Positions 1-6,853 of a stretch of 64,000 nucleotides of DNA are shown here, piece after piece (the stretch's first letter is position 1; every line of letters starts with the position of its first letter). Where the stretch lies: positions 1 through 64,000 of the forward strand of contig JBFGZS010000005.1 in assembly GCA_041586615.1 (NCBI GenBank), written 5' to 3'. A program made the translations under genes and the position numbers. Origin of the DNA: Motiliproteus sp041586615. Its GTDB lineage: Bacteria; Pseudomonadota; Gammaproteobacteria; Pseudomonadales; Balneatricaceae. The notes under the pieces were generated by a model that saw nothing but the letters and a program-made list of their open reading frames with translations, was not told where the DNA came from and made no database searches.

Positions 1-1
1 A

Positions 2-118
2 CAGCTGCGGGCGTTGACGGAGGTCTACGCGCAGGATGATGCTAAGGAGAAGTTTGTGAAGGACTTCGTCACCGCCTGGAACAAAGTGATGAATGCAGAT
101 CGTTTCGACCTGTCCTGA
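2..118 (+). CDS. katG: Catalase-peroxidase KatG, C-terminal end (partial)
   Basis: Only the last 38 codons are in the window; the gene starts upstream. The visible tail (VYAQDDAKEKFVKDF, then AWNKVMNADRFDLS and a TGA stop) is the conserved C-terminus of bifunctional catalase-peroxidases, heme enzymes that remove hydrogen peroxide. This end belongs to the second, non-heme peroxidase-like domain, so no catalytic residue can be checked here. An intrinsic terminator follows 17 bases after the stop, so katG looks like the last gene of its transcript. Identification rests on recognising this conserved tail and is quite secure despite its shortness. Confidence 0.9.
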   Translation, partial: QLRALTEVYAQDDAKEKFVKDFVTAWNKVMNADRFDLS

Positions 119-135
119 TCACCGTTGTTTGCCAG

Positions 136-167
136 AAAGCGTGGCCTGAGAGGGGCACGCTTTTTTT
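136..167 (+). terminator. Intrinsic terminator after katG
   Basis: An 8-bp stem, AAAGCGTG (136-143) with CACGCTTT (156-163), closes a 12-nt loop and runs into a T tract ending at 167. It lies just after the katG stop and is a standard rho-independent terminator. Confidence 0.85.
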
Positions 168-333
168 ATGGTGAACTAGCAGTCTGGAACGGCAGTCGGT
201 CTGTCTGCTAACGTACAGAGCCCTACATGGGCGTGTGCTACTGTACGGTTAACTGTGATGGACACACAGACAAAGGAATGACTGAATGAACCTCTGTCAC
301 TACCCGAAACCAAGGCATGGTTGTGTCAGTAAA

Positions 334-375
334 GGCAGTGAGGGCAGTGAGGGCAGTGAGGGCAGTGAGGGCAGT
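334..375. repeat. Tandem repeat, 9-bp unit GGCAGTGAG, about 4.7 copies
   Basis: Perfect GGCAGTGAG units at 334-342, 343-351, 352-360 and 361-369 are followed by a partial GGCAGT at 370-375. It lies about 60 bases upstream of the next gene's start. A perfect array of this kind is prone to change copy number by replication slippage. Confidence 0.95.
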
Positions 376-434
376 ATGGCAAGCCCTACGATGCTGCAAA
401 CCGGCTGAACAAGCACCAAACAACGGGTGGCCAT

Positions 435-1130
435 ATGGTTAATGACGCTTACATTGAAAACAACAAAATGAAAAGGCAGGCGTGGCTGGTGGTGCCACTG
501 GCCTTGATTATCATCGCAGTGATAGTGCTGTTTGGCCGTCCCGGTGATAGTGCTCTATCTCAACCCAGAGTTCTCGAACGTTCGGCACAGGGCATGCTAA
601 TTGAGTTACCGTTTGTTGGGACGGGTCAAGAAGTGAGCTGGCACCCACAGTGGACGCCGGCGTCAGGCGCGACGCGGCAGCAGGTGCTACAGTTACTCAG
701 TCAGTACTCCGCCGACTACATACAGTTACGAACACGATTGGAAGTCCGGCCAGGGCCGGGCTCGGCGACACTGGAGCAACTATCCCAACGTATCGGTGAC
801 GCATTGGTGCGGTATGATCTTGGGCGGATGATTACAGGGGACGATCGACCACTAGACAATCTGCCCGCCGACCTCGTACTGCCTGAGAACGGCCTGCTGC
901 TGATCTGTGCTGAAGAGGATAGTGAACTTGCCCTGCGCCTATTGGCGGCACTAACCCCCTACCTGAGTGGTAGGGTCAGCGTGCGTTATGATACTAAAAT
1001 CACTGCGCAGTCCATGCGCCTCTATCTATTTGGCACGCCTTATTTCAACGATCAGGGTCAGGCGACGCTTGACGCTGTCAATATCAAAAATAGCGCGGTT
1101 AAACAAGAGTCAGGTCGCGTGGATGATTAA
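435..1130 (+). CDS. Hypothetical membrane-anchored protein
   Basis: 231 residues with no family I recognise. Residues about 13-33 form one hydrophobic helix (VVPLALIIIAVIVLFG) after a short Lys/Arg-containing N-terminus, so the protein is probably anchored in the inner membrane with the rest in the periplasm. The soluble part has no Cys cluster or obvious motif. The C-terminal third, with a run reading LLLICAEEDSELALRLLAAL, looks like an alternating helix/strand fold. An alternative start is Met12 at 468; neither start has a strong Shine-Dalgarno. It stands alone between katG and a MITE-like element, and coding quality is like that of neighbouring genes. A function cannot be assigned. Confidence 0.6.
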   Translation: MVNDAYIENNKMKRQAWLVVPLALIIIAVIVLFGRPGDSALSQPRVLERSAQGMLIELPFVGTGQEVSWHPQWTPASGATRQQVLQLLSQYSADYIQLRTRLEVRPGPGSATLEQLSQRIGDALVRYDLGRMITGDDRPLDNLPADLVLPENGLLLICAEEDSELALRLLAALTPYLSGRVSVRYDTKITAQSMRLYLFGTPYFNDQGQATLDAVNIKNSAVKQESGRVDD

Positions 1131-1164
1131 TCAATGCTGGTCGAGGTAGCCGATCAATTAGGGT

Positions 1165-1423
1165 ACCTGCGAACAAGTCCCTGCGGCTTCTGTAAGCGCC
1201 TGAAGTTCGCAAATTCTAGGCGCAATCTGCAGCGAATGGTCGTCGTCCTTAACAAAGGTTGCAACAACGAAGTTGTGTACTTCAGGCCTTTTCCTGCGGG
1301 GCTTTCAGCTTGATCCGCACTCTGCGTTACAGTTTTTTGTAAGGTCTAGACATTGCTGCAAAGCTACGCCTGGATTGCGAACCAAGCTGAAAGCCAGAAA
1401 CTAGCAAGGACTTATTCGCAGGT
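1165..1423. mobile_element. MITE-like non-coding element with 16-bp terminal inverted repeats
   Basis: The gap between the unknown gene and the first transporter stop is bounded by ACCTGCGAACAAGTCC (1165-1180) and its inverted partner GGACTTATTCGCAGGT (1408-1423), matching at 15 of 16 positions, with weaker matching continuing outward. Nested inside are more inverted pairs: GCCTGAAGT (1198-1206) with ACTTCAGGC (1279-1287), and GGCTTTCAGCTTG (1300-1312) with CAAGCTGAAAGCC (1383-1395). There is no transposase frame inside. Short length, terminal inverted repeats and no coding capacity fit a miniature inverted-repeat element or the fused ends of a lost insertion sequence. No clean target duplication is visible (TTA on the left, TAA on the right). 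Confidence 0.6.
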
Positions 1424-1427
1424 TTAC

Positions 1428-3782
1428 CTAACCTGAGCTTAACGGCCAGAACAGCGGTAGCAATGCCATGGTTATTACAAATAATAATAAACTTAATGGC
1501 CCGCCGACTTTTAAATAATCAGCATAGCGATAACCGCCCGGCCCCATTACCAGGGTATTGGCAGCATGGGATACCGGGCTGGCCAGGCTGGTGGCGGCAA
1601 CCGCCACGACCATCATCGCGCTTTGCCCATTCACCCCCAGCGCACTGCTAAGCATTAAGCCAAGGGGTGCCATGATCAGTACCAGCGCCACGGTGGGCAC
1701 CACCAGAGTACCGAGGGTGGTAACCAGATACAAACCGGCCAGTACCGCCAGCGGGCCGTAATGACCCAGGCCTGCCAGTACCCCTTCGGCCAGCCAGGCT
1801 GCGGTTCCAGAGTGTTGCATGGCCGCCCCGAGCGGTAGCATACCCGCGATCAGAAAAATAGAACGCCAATCAATGGCGGCATAGGCCTGCTCCATCGTTA
1901 AGCAGCGGCTGGCGACCATCAGGGTCGCCGCCAGAATAGCCGCCAGATAAATAGGTAATAACCCGGTTACGGTCAGGGAAACCATCAGTACCATCAGCCC
2001 GGCTGCCAAGGGTGCCTTGCGGGTATTCACCGGCTTTACCTGCACGGGTTTCATGACTATCAGATGTTCGCTGTCGGTCAGCATGGCCAGGCGCGCTCGC
2101 GGGCCGACGATGAGCAGCGCATCACCGGCTTGCAGCAACATACTGCCAAGCGCAGAGCGATAAGAGCGGCCCTCACGCCAAATGGCAGAAACTTCCACGT
2201 CGTAGCGTTTATCCAGTTGCAGTGCGTTAACACGCTGACCAATATATTTGCTGCGCGGGTGTAAGGTAGCCTCTACCAGTTCCAGTTTGCCTTTGGAAAA
2301 TAAGTCGAGATAGGGCGACATATCATCCAGTCGCTCCAGCTCGTTAAGGCCGCGTAAAATATCCAGGTCTTCTTCGCGTCCCTGGATCAGCAATAAATCG
2401 CCCGCTTGCAGTTTGTCGTCTGAGTGAAACTGCTGAATAATTTCGCCATGGCGAAATAAACCCAGCAAGCGGAAATCAAAGGCATCCCCCAGGCGGTTAT
2501 CGGCAAAGCTGGTATCCACCAGCGGACTGTCGGCGGGCAGGCCCAACACGAATAAACGCTCTTCCAGTTTATACTGTTGTTTTACATCATCGGCGCTTAG
2601 GGGGTGAACAGCACTAAATGCTGCTTGTTTTTGCGTTGCTTCGAGTGCGTCCTGGCTGCCCTGAACCAGAATTTTATCGCCCGCGGCCAGTGATAAATCG
2701 GCCAGCTGGGTGCGCTGGGTTTGGCCCGGTCGTTTAACGGCTAATACATTTAGCTGATAGTGCTCGCGAAACTGATGGTGCTGCAATACTGCGCCACTGA
2801 GTGGGCCGTCATCTGCAACGTCCAACTCTGCCAGCCCACTGGCCGCCAGCAACTTTTTATGCAATAGCGGTGCTTCACGCTCAATGGTTAGGGAGTTCCA
2901 GCTGCGCAGCCGTTCAAAGCGGTTAAATTTACCCTGAGCCAGCACAATGTCGCCCCCTTTAAGTATTGTGTGGCGCGACGGCAACGTTAAGGTTTCATGG
3001 CCCCGGGTCAGGGCAACAATCATCAGGCCTGCGGTATTAATAAGGCCCGACTCTTCCAGCGTTCGCCCGGCCAGTAACGAGGACATGGGTAAGCGCAGCT
3101 CAAAAATGCGCTCTTGCAAGCCGTATTGGTCGCTGAGGTTTTTACTGCCCGCAGGGCCAGCACGGCCCAGATCGGTTGCCGGGAGTATATGGCGGCCAAT
3201 AAAGGCCATAAACAAGGTGCCAGCCAGCAGTACCGGCAAGCCTATCAGCGCAAAATCAAATAAATCAAAACCCGCCTGGTTACTATTTTCCAGCGCCATA
3301 CTCACCAATAAATTGGGCGGAGTGCCAATTAAGGTCAGTAAGCCACCGAGCATAGCGCCAAACGCCATGGGCATCAGTACTTTTGCCGGCGCAATCCCGC
3401 AACGCCGCGCGGCATCAACTGTCACCGGCAACAATAATGCGACGACGCCGATATTGCTCATAAACGCAGATAACGAACCGGCAACCAGCATAATGACGAT
3501 AATCATCTGCGTTTCACTGTTACCGGATAAGCGAATAACCCTGCGGCCAATGCTATCGGCAATGCCGGCCCGGGTTAAGCCCTCACTCATGATGAACATG
3601 GCCCAAACGGTAATCACCGCCGGATTGCTAAAACCGCTCACTGCTTCAGCCGGTGATACCAGCTGCAGCAAGGCCAGCGCACATAACAGCAGCAAGGCTA
3701 CCACGTCCATTCGCAGCCATTCGGTAACAAACAATACCAAGGCTGCCAGCAGTAGTAATACCAGCGCGATATCCAGAGTCAT
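1428..3782 (-). CDS. SLC13-family (DASS) transporter with RCK_C domains, second of a tandem pair
   Basis: 784 residues. N-terminal membrane half with the family signature GGLLTLIGTPPNLLVSMAL near residue 145-165 and SAFMSNIG near 105. A long cytosolic insert (roughly 215-560) follows, made of several RCK_C/TrkA_C-like repeats such as GDIVLAQGKFNRF and AGDKILVQG. A second membrane half contains SLASPVSHAANTLVMGPGG. This is the architecture of SLC13/CitT-like permeases with regulatory RCK_C modules; substrates in the family include sulfate, dicarboxylates and citrate, and the sequence does not decide which. The start codon overlaps the upstream paralog's stop (ATGA, 3779-3782), showing translational coupling. 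The C-terminus ends WPLSSG right at the edge of the MITE-like element, whereas the paralog ends WPL, so the element may have altered the last codons. Confidence 0.85.
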   Translation of the reverse strand: MTLDIALVLLLLAALVLFVTEWLRMDVVALLLLCALALLQLVSPAEAVSGFSNPAVITVWAMFIMSEGLTRAGIADSIGRRVIRLSGNSETQMIIVIMLVAGSLSAFMSNIGVVALLLPVTVDAARRCGIAPAKVLMPMAFGAMLGGLLTLIGTPPNLLVSMALENSNQAGFDLFDFALIGLPVLLAGTLFMAFIGRHILPATDLGRAGPAGSKNLSDQYGLQERIFELRLPMSSLLAGRTLEESGLINTAGLMIVALTRGHETLTLPSRHTILKGGDIVLAQGKFNRFERLRSWNSLTIEREAPLLHKKLLAASGLAELDVADDGPLSGAVLQHHQFREHYQLNVLAVKRPGQTQRTQLADLSLAAGDKILVQGSQDALEATQKQAAFSAVHPLSADDVKQQYKLEERLFVLGLPADSPLVDTSFADNRLGDAFDFRLLGLFRHGEIIQQFHSDDKLQAGDLLLIQGREEDLDILRGLNELERLDDMSPYLDLFSKGKLELVEATLHPRSKYIGQRVNALQLDKRYDVEVSAIWREGRSYRSALGSMLLQAGDALLIVGPRARLAMLTDSEHLIVMKPVQVKPVNTRKAPLAAGLMVLMVSLTVTGLLPIYLAAILAATLMVASRCLTMEQAYAAIDWRSIFLIAGMLPLGAAMQHSGTAAWLAEGVLAGLGHYGPLAVLAGLYLVTTLGTLVVPTVALVLIMAPLGLMLSSALGVNGQSAMMVVAVAATSLASPVSHAANTLVMGPGGYRYADYLKVGGPLSLLLFVITMALLPLFWPLSSG

Positions 3783-5638
3783 AGCGGCCAGAACACCCTT
3801 AATAACGGCAAGGCTACTGCTACGACTAAAATTTCCAACGGCAAGCCCAGGCGCCAGTAATCACTGAATTTAAAGCCACCCGGGCCAAGAATTAAGGTGT
3901 TGTTCTGGTGGCCTATAGGCGTTAAAAACGCACAAGATGCCCCGACTGCTACCGCCATTAAAAACGAATCAACATTGACCCCCAGTGTCATGGCGGCACC
4001 AATGGCAATTGGGCACATGACTGCGGCCGTTGCCGCATTGTTCATCAGATCAGACAGCAACATAGTAATAATAAGTACCATAGCCAGTGCGACTACAGCA
4101 TTACCCTGAGCAATATATTCCATCAGTAAACTAGCAATCAGATCAGCCGTACCGGTAGACTCCATCGCACCTGCTACCGGGATCAAGGCGGCCAGCAAGA
4201 CAATGACAGGCCAATCGATAACTGAATACACTGACCGTGGCGGTACGGTTTTAAACACCATTGACGCCAGTACCCCCAGAGCAAAAGATATGGCGGCAGG
4301 TAACAAGCCAAAAGCGGCCCCGGCCACCGCAGCAAACATGATCGTACCCGCGAAGAATGCTTGCTTCATGTCGGGTATTTTTAACGCTCTTTTTGCCAGC
4401 GGCACACAGTCGTAATCACTGGCAAATTCATAGACGCTCTCAGTAGTACCTTGCAGTAACAATAAATCACCCGCTTGCATTCTCAAATTTCGTAGGCGTG
4501 ATTTAGAACGGGTTCCATCGCGAGAAACGGCCAGCAAGTTCAGACTGTAGCGCGAGCGCAACATAATATGAGTAGCCGAACGGCCTTGTAAGATTGATCC
4601 CGGTCGTACCACCAATTCCATCAGCACGATATCTTCAGTATTTTTTGGCGTACTCTCTTGCGCTTTTTTCTCAGCAGCATCACTAGCGGCCACTTTCTCT
4701 GCTGTAGCCGGTTCACTCTGCGTTTGCTCGGTTGTGGCAGACTCATCCACTGTCACCGACTCTGCCAGCTCCAGGCCTAAGGCCGATAATAGTGTACCTA
4801 AAGAATCGACCTCGGCTTCCAGCACCAGAATGTCACCTTGCCGAATAACCCGGCCACCATGGGGCGCATGAATTTTTACTTCATTCCTGATAAGAGCAAC
4901 GATTTGTGAGCCGCTGTCATCGAACTCATTTTCTATGTCGCACAAACGCTTATCGGCAATTTTACTTTCTTTTGTTACCCGCGCTTCGGTGAGATAAGCC
5001 CCCGTTTCAAAGCCCTCGGTGTCGGTTTGTTTACGCGCCGGTACTAAGCGCCAGGCCAGCAGCACAAATACACAGCCTGTCAGCGCAACAGCAAGCCCTA
5101 CTGGGGTAAAGTCGAACATGGTAAAACTTGCCCCTCCTTGCTGTGCGCGGAAACCCGCTACAATCAGATTAGGCGGTGTACCTATCATCGTGGTCATCCC
5201 GCCCAAAATAGTACCGAACGCCAATGGCATGAGTATCCGTCCTGGCGGTATTTCCAAACGATTGGCGACCTGCAATGCGACGGGCATCAGCAAAGCAAGC
5301 GCCCCCACATTGTTCATAAAACCCGACAATAACGCCCCGATAGCTACCAGTGCCGCCATGCTGACCCTAAGCCCGGAATTTTTAGGCATGGCGTAACGGG
5401 TAAGCACATCCACCGCGCCGGAACGCTGTAATCCAGAACTTAACACCAGTACGCAGGCTACTGTCACGACTGCAGGATGACCAAAGCCATTAAAGGCGAT
5501 GGCGGGATCAATAACCCCACTTAACACACACGCCAGCAACGCCGCCAGCGCAATCGTGTCATGGCGCCAGCGGCCCCATAAAAACATGCCGATAGTCACC
5601 AGTAAAACCAAGATAATAATGCTTTGTGGCGTGGTCAT
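3779..5638 (-). CDS. SLC13-family (DASS) transporter with RCK_C domains, first of a tandem pair
   Basis: 619 residues, the upstream gene of a coupled pair. Membrane half one carries SGFMNNVGALALLMP (residues about 105-119) and GGMTTMIGTPPNLIV (about 146-160); half two carries LMNNAATAAVMCPIA and FLTPIGHQNNTLILGPGG, the paired Asn-containing hairpins typical of SLC13 transporters. Between them lie two RCK_C-like units (GDILVLEAEVDSLG and GDLLLLQGT) separated by an Ala/Glu/Thr-rich linker at about 295-335 that the paralog lacks. The start ATG at 5638 is preceded by a weak purine-rich stretch. Two different DASS proteins in one operon could form a heteromer or cover two substrates; that is inference. 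It lies directly beside the right end of the IS5-type remnant. Confidence 0.85.
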   Translation of the reverse strand: MTTPQSIIILVLLVTIGMFLWGRWRHDTIALAALLACVLSGVIDPAIAFNGFGHPAVVTVACVLVLSSGLQRSGAVDVLTRYAMPKNSGLRVSMAALVAIGALLSGFMNNVGALALLMPVALQVANRLEIPPGRILMPLAFGTILGGMTTMIGTPPNLIVAGFRAQQGGASFTMFDFTPVGLAVALTGCVFVLLAWRLVPARKQTDTEGFETGAYLTEARVTKESKIADKRLCDIENEFDDSGSQIVALIRNEVKIHAPHGGRVIRQGDILVLEAEVDSLGTLLSALGLELAESVTVDESATTEQTQSEPATAEKVAASDAAEKKAQESTPKNTEDIVLMELVVRPGSILQGRSATHIMLRSRYSLNLLAVSRDGTRSKSRLRNLRMQAGDLLLLQGTTESVYEFASDYDCVPLAKRALKIPDMKQAFFAGTIMFAAVAGAAFGLLPAAISFALGVLASMVFKTVPPRSVYSVIDWPVIVLLAALIPVAGAMESTGTADLIASLLMEYIAQGNAVVALAMVLIITMLLSDLMNNAATAAVMCPIAIGAAMTLGVNVDSFLMAVAVGASCAFLTPIGHQNNTLILGPGGFKFSDYWRLGLPLEILVVAVALPLLRVFWPL

Positions 5639-5656
5639 AGTGGGCTCTTTTGTTAA

Positions 5657-6545
5657 GGAAGCTCTGAATTACACGACCAATTCTTCCTACAGTCCATAAA
5701 CAGCCGAGGCTTCAGCCAAAACTCCATTTTTTAGCGCAAACTCGTCCGATTCTTCGCCGGTGGCCCTTATTTTAGGGCTGTTTTCCGCCTTTCGGGCGGA
5801 TTAATTCTGTGCCAGCAACCGTTTTCTCGCCTGAAACAGGTTCGCCAAAGCAAACAGCAGGTTCAGTTGCGAGCCGTTCTTCATCAGCCCTTGGTAACGC
5901 GCTTTGGTAAATCCGAACTGGCACTTAATGATCCTAAACGGGTGCTCGACCTTGGCGCGAATACCGGCTTTGGATTTTTCGACCTGCTGCTTGATCTTTT
6001 CTGCCTTGTTGCCTCGGCGCTTCATCGACCGAATCTTTCCCGGTGGTTCAGCGATGAACCACTCGGTCTCGGAATACTGAAATTCCTCGTGCTTCTCTAT
6101 ATACCTCGGAATCCGGCATCGCCGAACACGTATTCTTCGTTGCCATGGAGCAGGTTGCCCGCTTGATTCAGGTCGTGCACGTTGGCAGCAGCTGTGCTGC
6201 AGGCCTGAGTGGGTATCAACACCGATATGGGCTTTCATCCCAAAGAACCACTGATTCCCTTTCTTGGTCTGAGGCGTCTCGGGGTCTCGTTGGCCCTGCT
6301 TGTTCTTGGTCGAGCGGGGTGCCGAGATGATGATGGCATCTACGATGGATGGTGCCCTTGGCGGGCATGAGTCCCTGCTCGTGCAGGTAGCCGGTCACAT
6401 GCTCTATGATCGTTACGAGCCGCTTCCAGGGAATGACCCGATCCATCTGATCGAGAAAGATCACCCGGCGAGTGCGCTTGCGCTTACCTTGGTGTTCGGC
6501 GTCCGAGAAGCTGAGCTGATCCGTATCTGAAATCGATCCAGGGCG
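5657..6545 (-). mobile_element. Decayed IS5-family insertion sequence
   Basis: One end is visible at 5657 as GGAAGCTCTGAATTA, resembling terminal repeats of this IS group and flanked by TTAA, a fit to the YTAR-type target these elements use. The interior is a wrecked transposase (listed separately). The opposite end, expected beyond the transposase start near 6521, merges into a copper-ATPase fragment around 6550-6560 and no matching terminal repeat is evident there, so the left end is probably lost. The boundary at 6545 is approximate. Confidence 0.7.
5801..6521 (-). pseudogene. IS5-family transposase, broken by a deletion and several frameshifts
   Basis: Pieces of one DDE transposase can be read in order. 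The N-terminus is QLSFSDAEHQGKRKRTRR, with the start ATG changed to GAT. LVTIIE is then joined directly to EHVTGYLHEQGL, an in-frame deletion of about 70 residues. A repeated ATCC at about 6344-6352 shifts the frame just before VDAIIISAPRSTKNK, which carries the first Asp. The frame then shifts again before TAAANVHDLNQAGNLLHG and once more after FGDAGFRGI, which carries the second Asp. The C-terminal AKVEHPFRIIKCQFGF carries the catalytic Glu and is intact. An intact family member is about 320-330 residues. The gene cannot make an active enzyme. Confidence 0.85.
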
Positions 6546-6559
6546 AAGTATCACCAGGT

Positions 6560-6768
6560 AACCAGGACTGCTGGCTCGGGGTCGGAATCATCGGCAGCAT
6601 CGCCAACACGACCACCGGCACCGCGAGGGCTGCGCCGACCCAGAAGCGCCGCGACATATCGCGCAGCTCCGCACTATCGTCTTCGCCCTCGTCCTTGCCG
6701 CCGGCTTTCGCAGCCACTGATTTTGGCTCCAGCGCCATACCGCACTTGGGGCACGCACCGGGATGATC
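6560..6768 (-). pseudogene. Fragment of a copper/heavy-metal P-type ATPase
   Basis: About 70 residues remain in one minus-strand frame. DHPGACPKCGMALEPK, the Cys-x2-Cys heavy-metal-binding motif found near the N-terminus of CopA/SilP-type ATPases, is followed by a charged linker and the first membrane helix FWVGAALAVPVVVLAMLPMIP. The phosphorylation, ATP-binding and CPC regions are all missing. On the 5' side the fragment is cut at the Asp codon (6766-6768) where an unrelated gene scrap on the other strand begins; on the 3' side it is cut by the IS5-type remnant. This is a relic of a metal-resistance locus, not a working gene. Confidence 0.8.
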
Positions 6769-6840
6769 CTGCTTGCCGCCCTCGTTGTCGCCCTCGTTAC
6801 CGGCCTTGTGGGCTGGCTTGTCGCAAAAAAGGGAAAGTGA
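6766..6840 (+). pseudogene. 3' fragment of a small membrane protein gene, related to the gene at 11488
   Basis: The last 24 codons plus TGA of a small protein are preserved: a hydrophobic helix ending TGLVGWLVAKKGK. This closely resembles the C-terminus AGLVGWIIAQKRK of the complete 78-residue protein at 11488-11724, with the same ILL start of the helix. The fragment is about four residues longer in the helix, so the two are homologs, not a recent copy. Its 5' part is missing: it begins exactly where the opposite-strand copper-ATPase fragment ends, sharing the bases GAT/ATC at 6766-6768. Confidence 0.65.
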
Positions 6841-6853
6841 TCCCGTTAACTTG

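Larger units (their letters stand above)
119..434. other. Intergenic gap between katG and the next gene
   Basis: Contains the katG terminator and a 9-bp tandem repeat (both listed separately). No convincing reading frame was found: the minus-strand open frame across the repeat is only a Thr/Ala/Leu-type run forced by the repeat. A promoter for the downstream gene is expected here but could not be fixed. Confidence 0.5.

Noticed and set aside
238..423. Minus-strand 61-residue frame over the 9-bp repeat
   Set aside because: Its sequence is a repeat-driven Thr/Ala/Leu run with no ribosome site; it exists only because of the tandem repeat.
2947..3867. 306-codon plus-strand frame opposite the transporters
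   Set aside because: Antisense shadow of two clear membrane transporter genes; Ser/Thr/Pro-rich composition with no domain.
5801..6238. Complete 145-residue protein call for the transposase C-terminal frame
   Set aside because: Its middle third is out-of-frame reading of a transposase; it belongs to the pseudogene, not to a separate gene.
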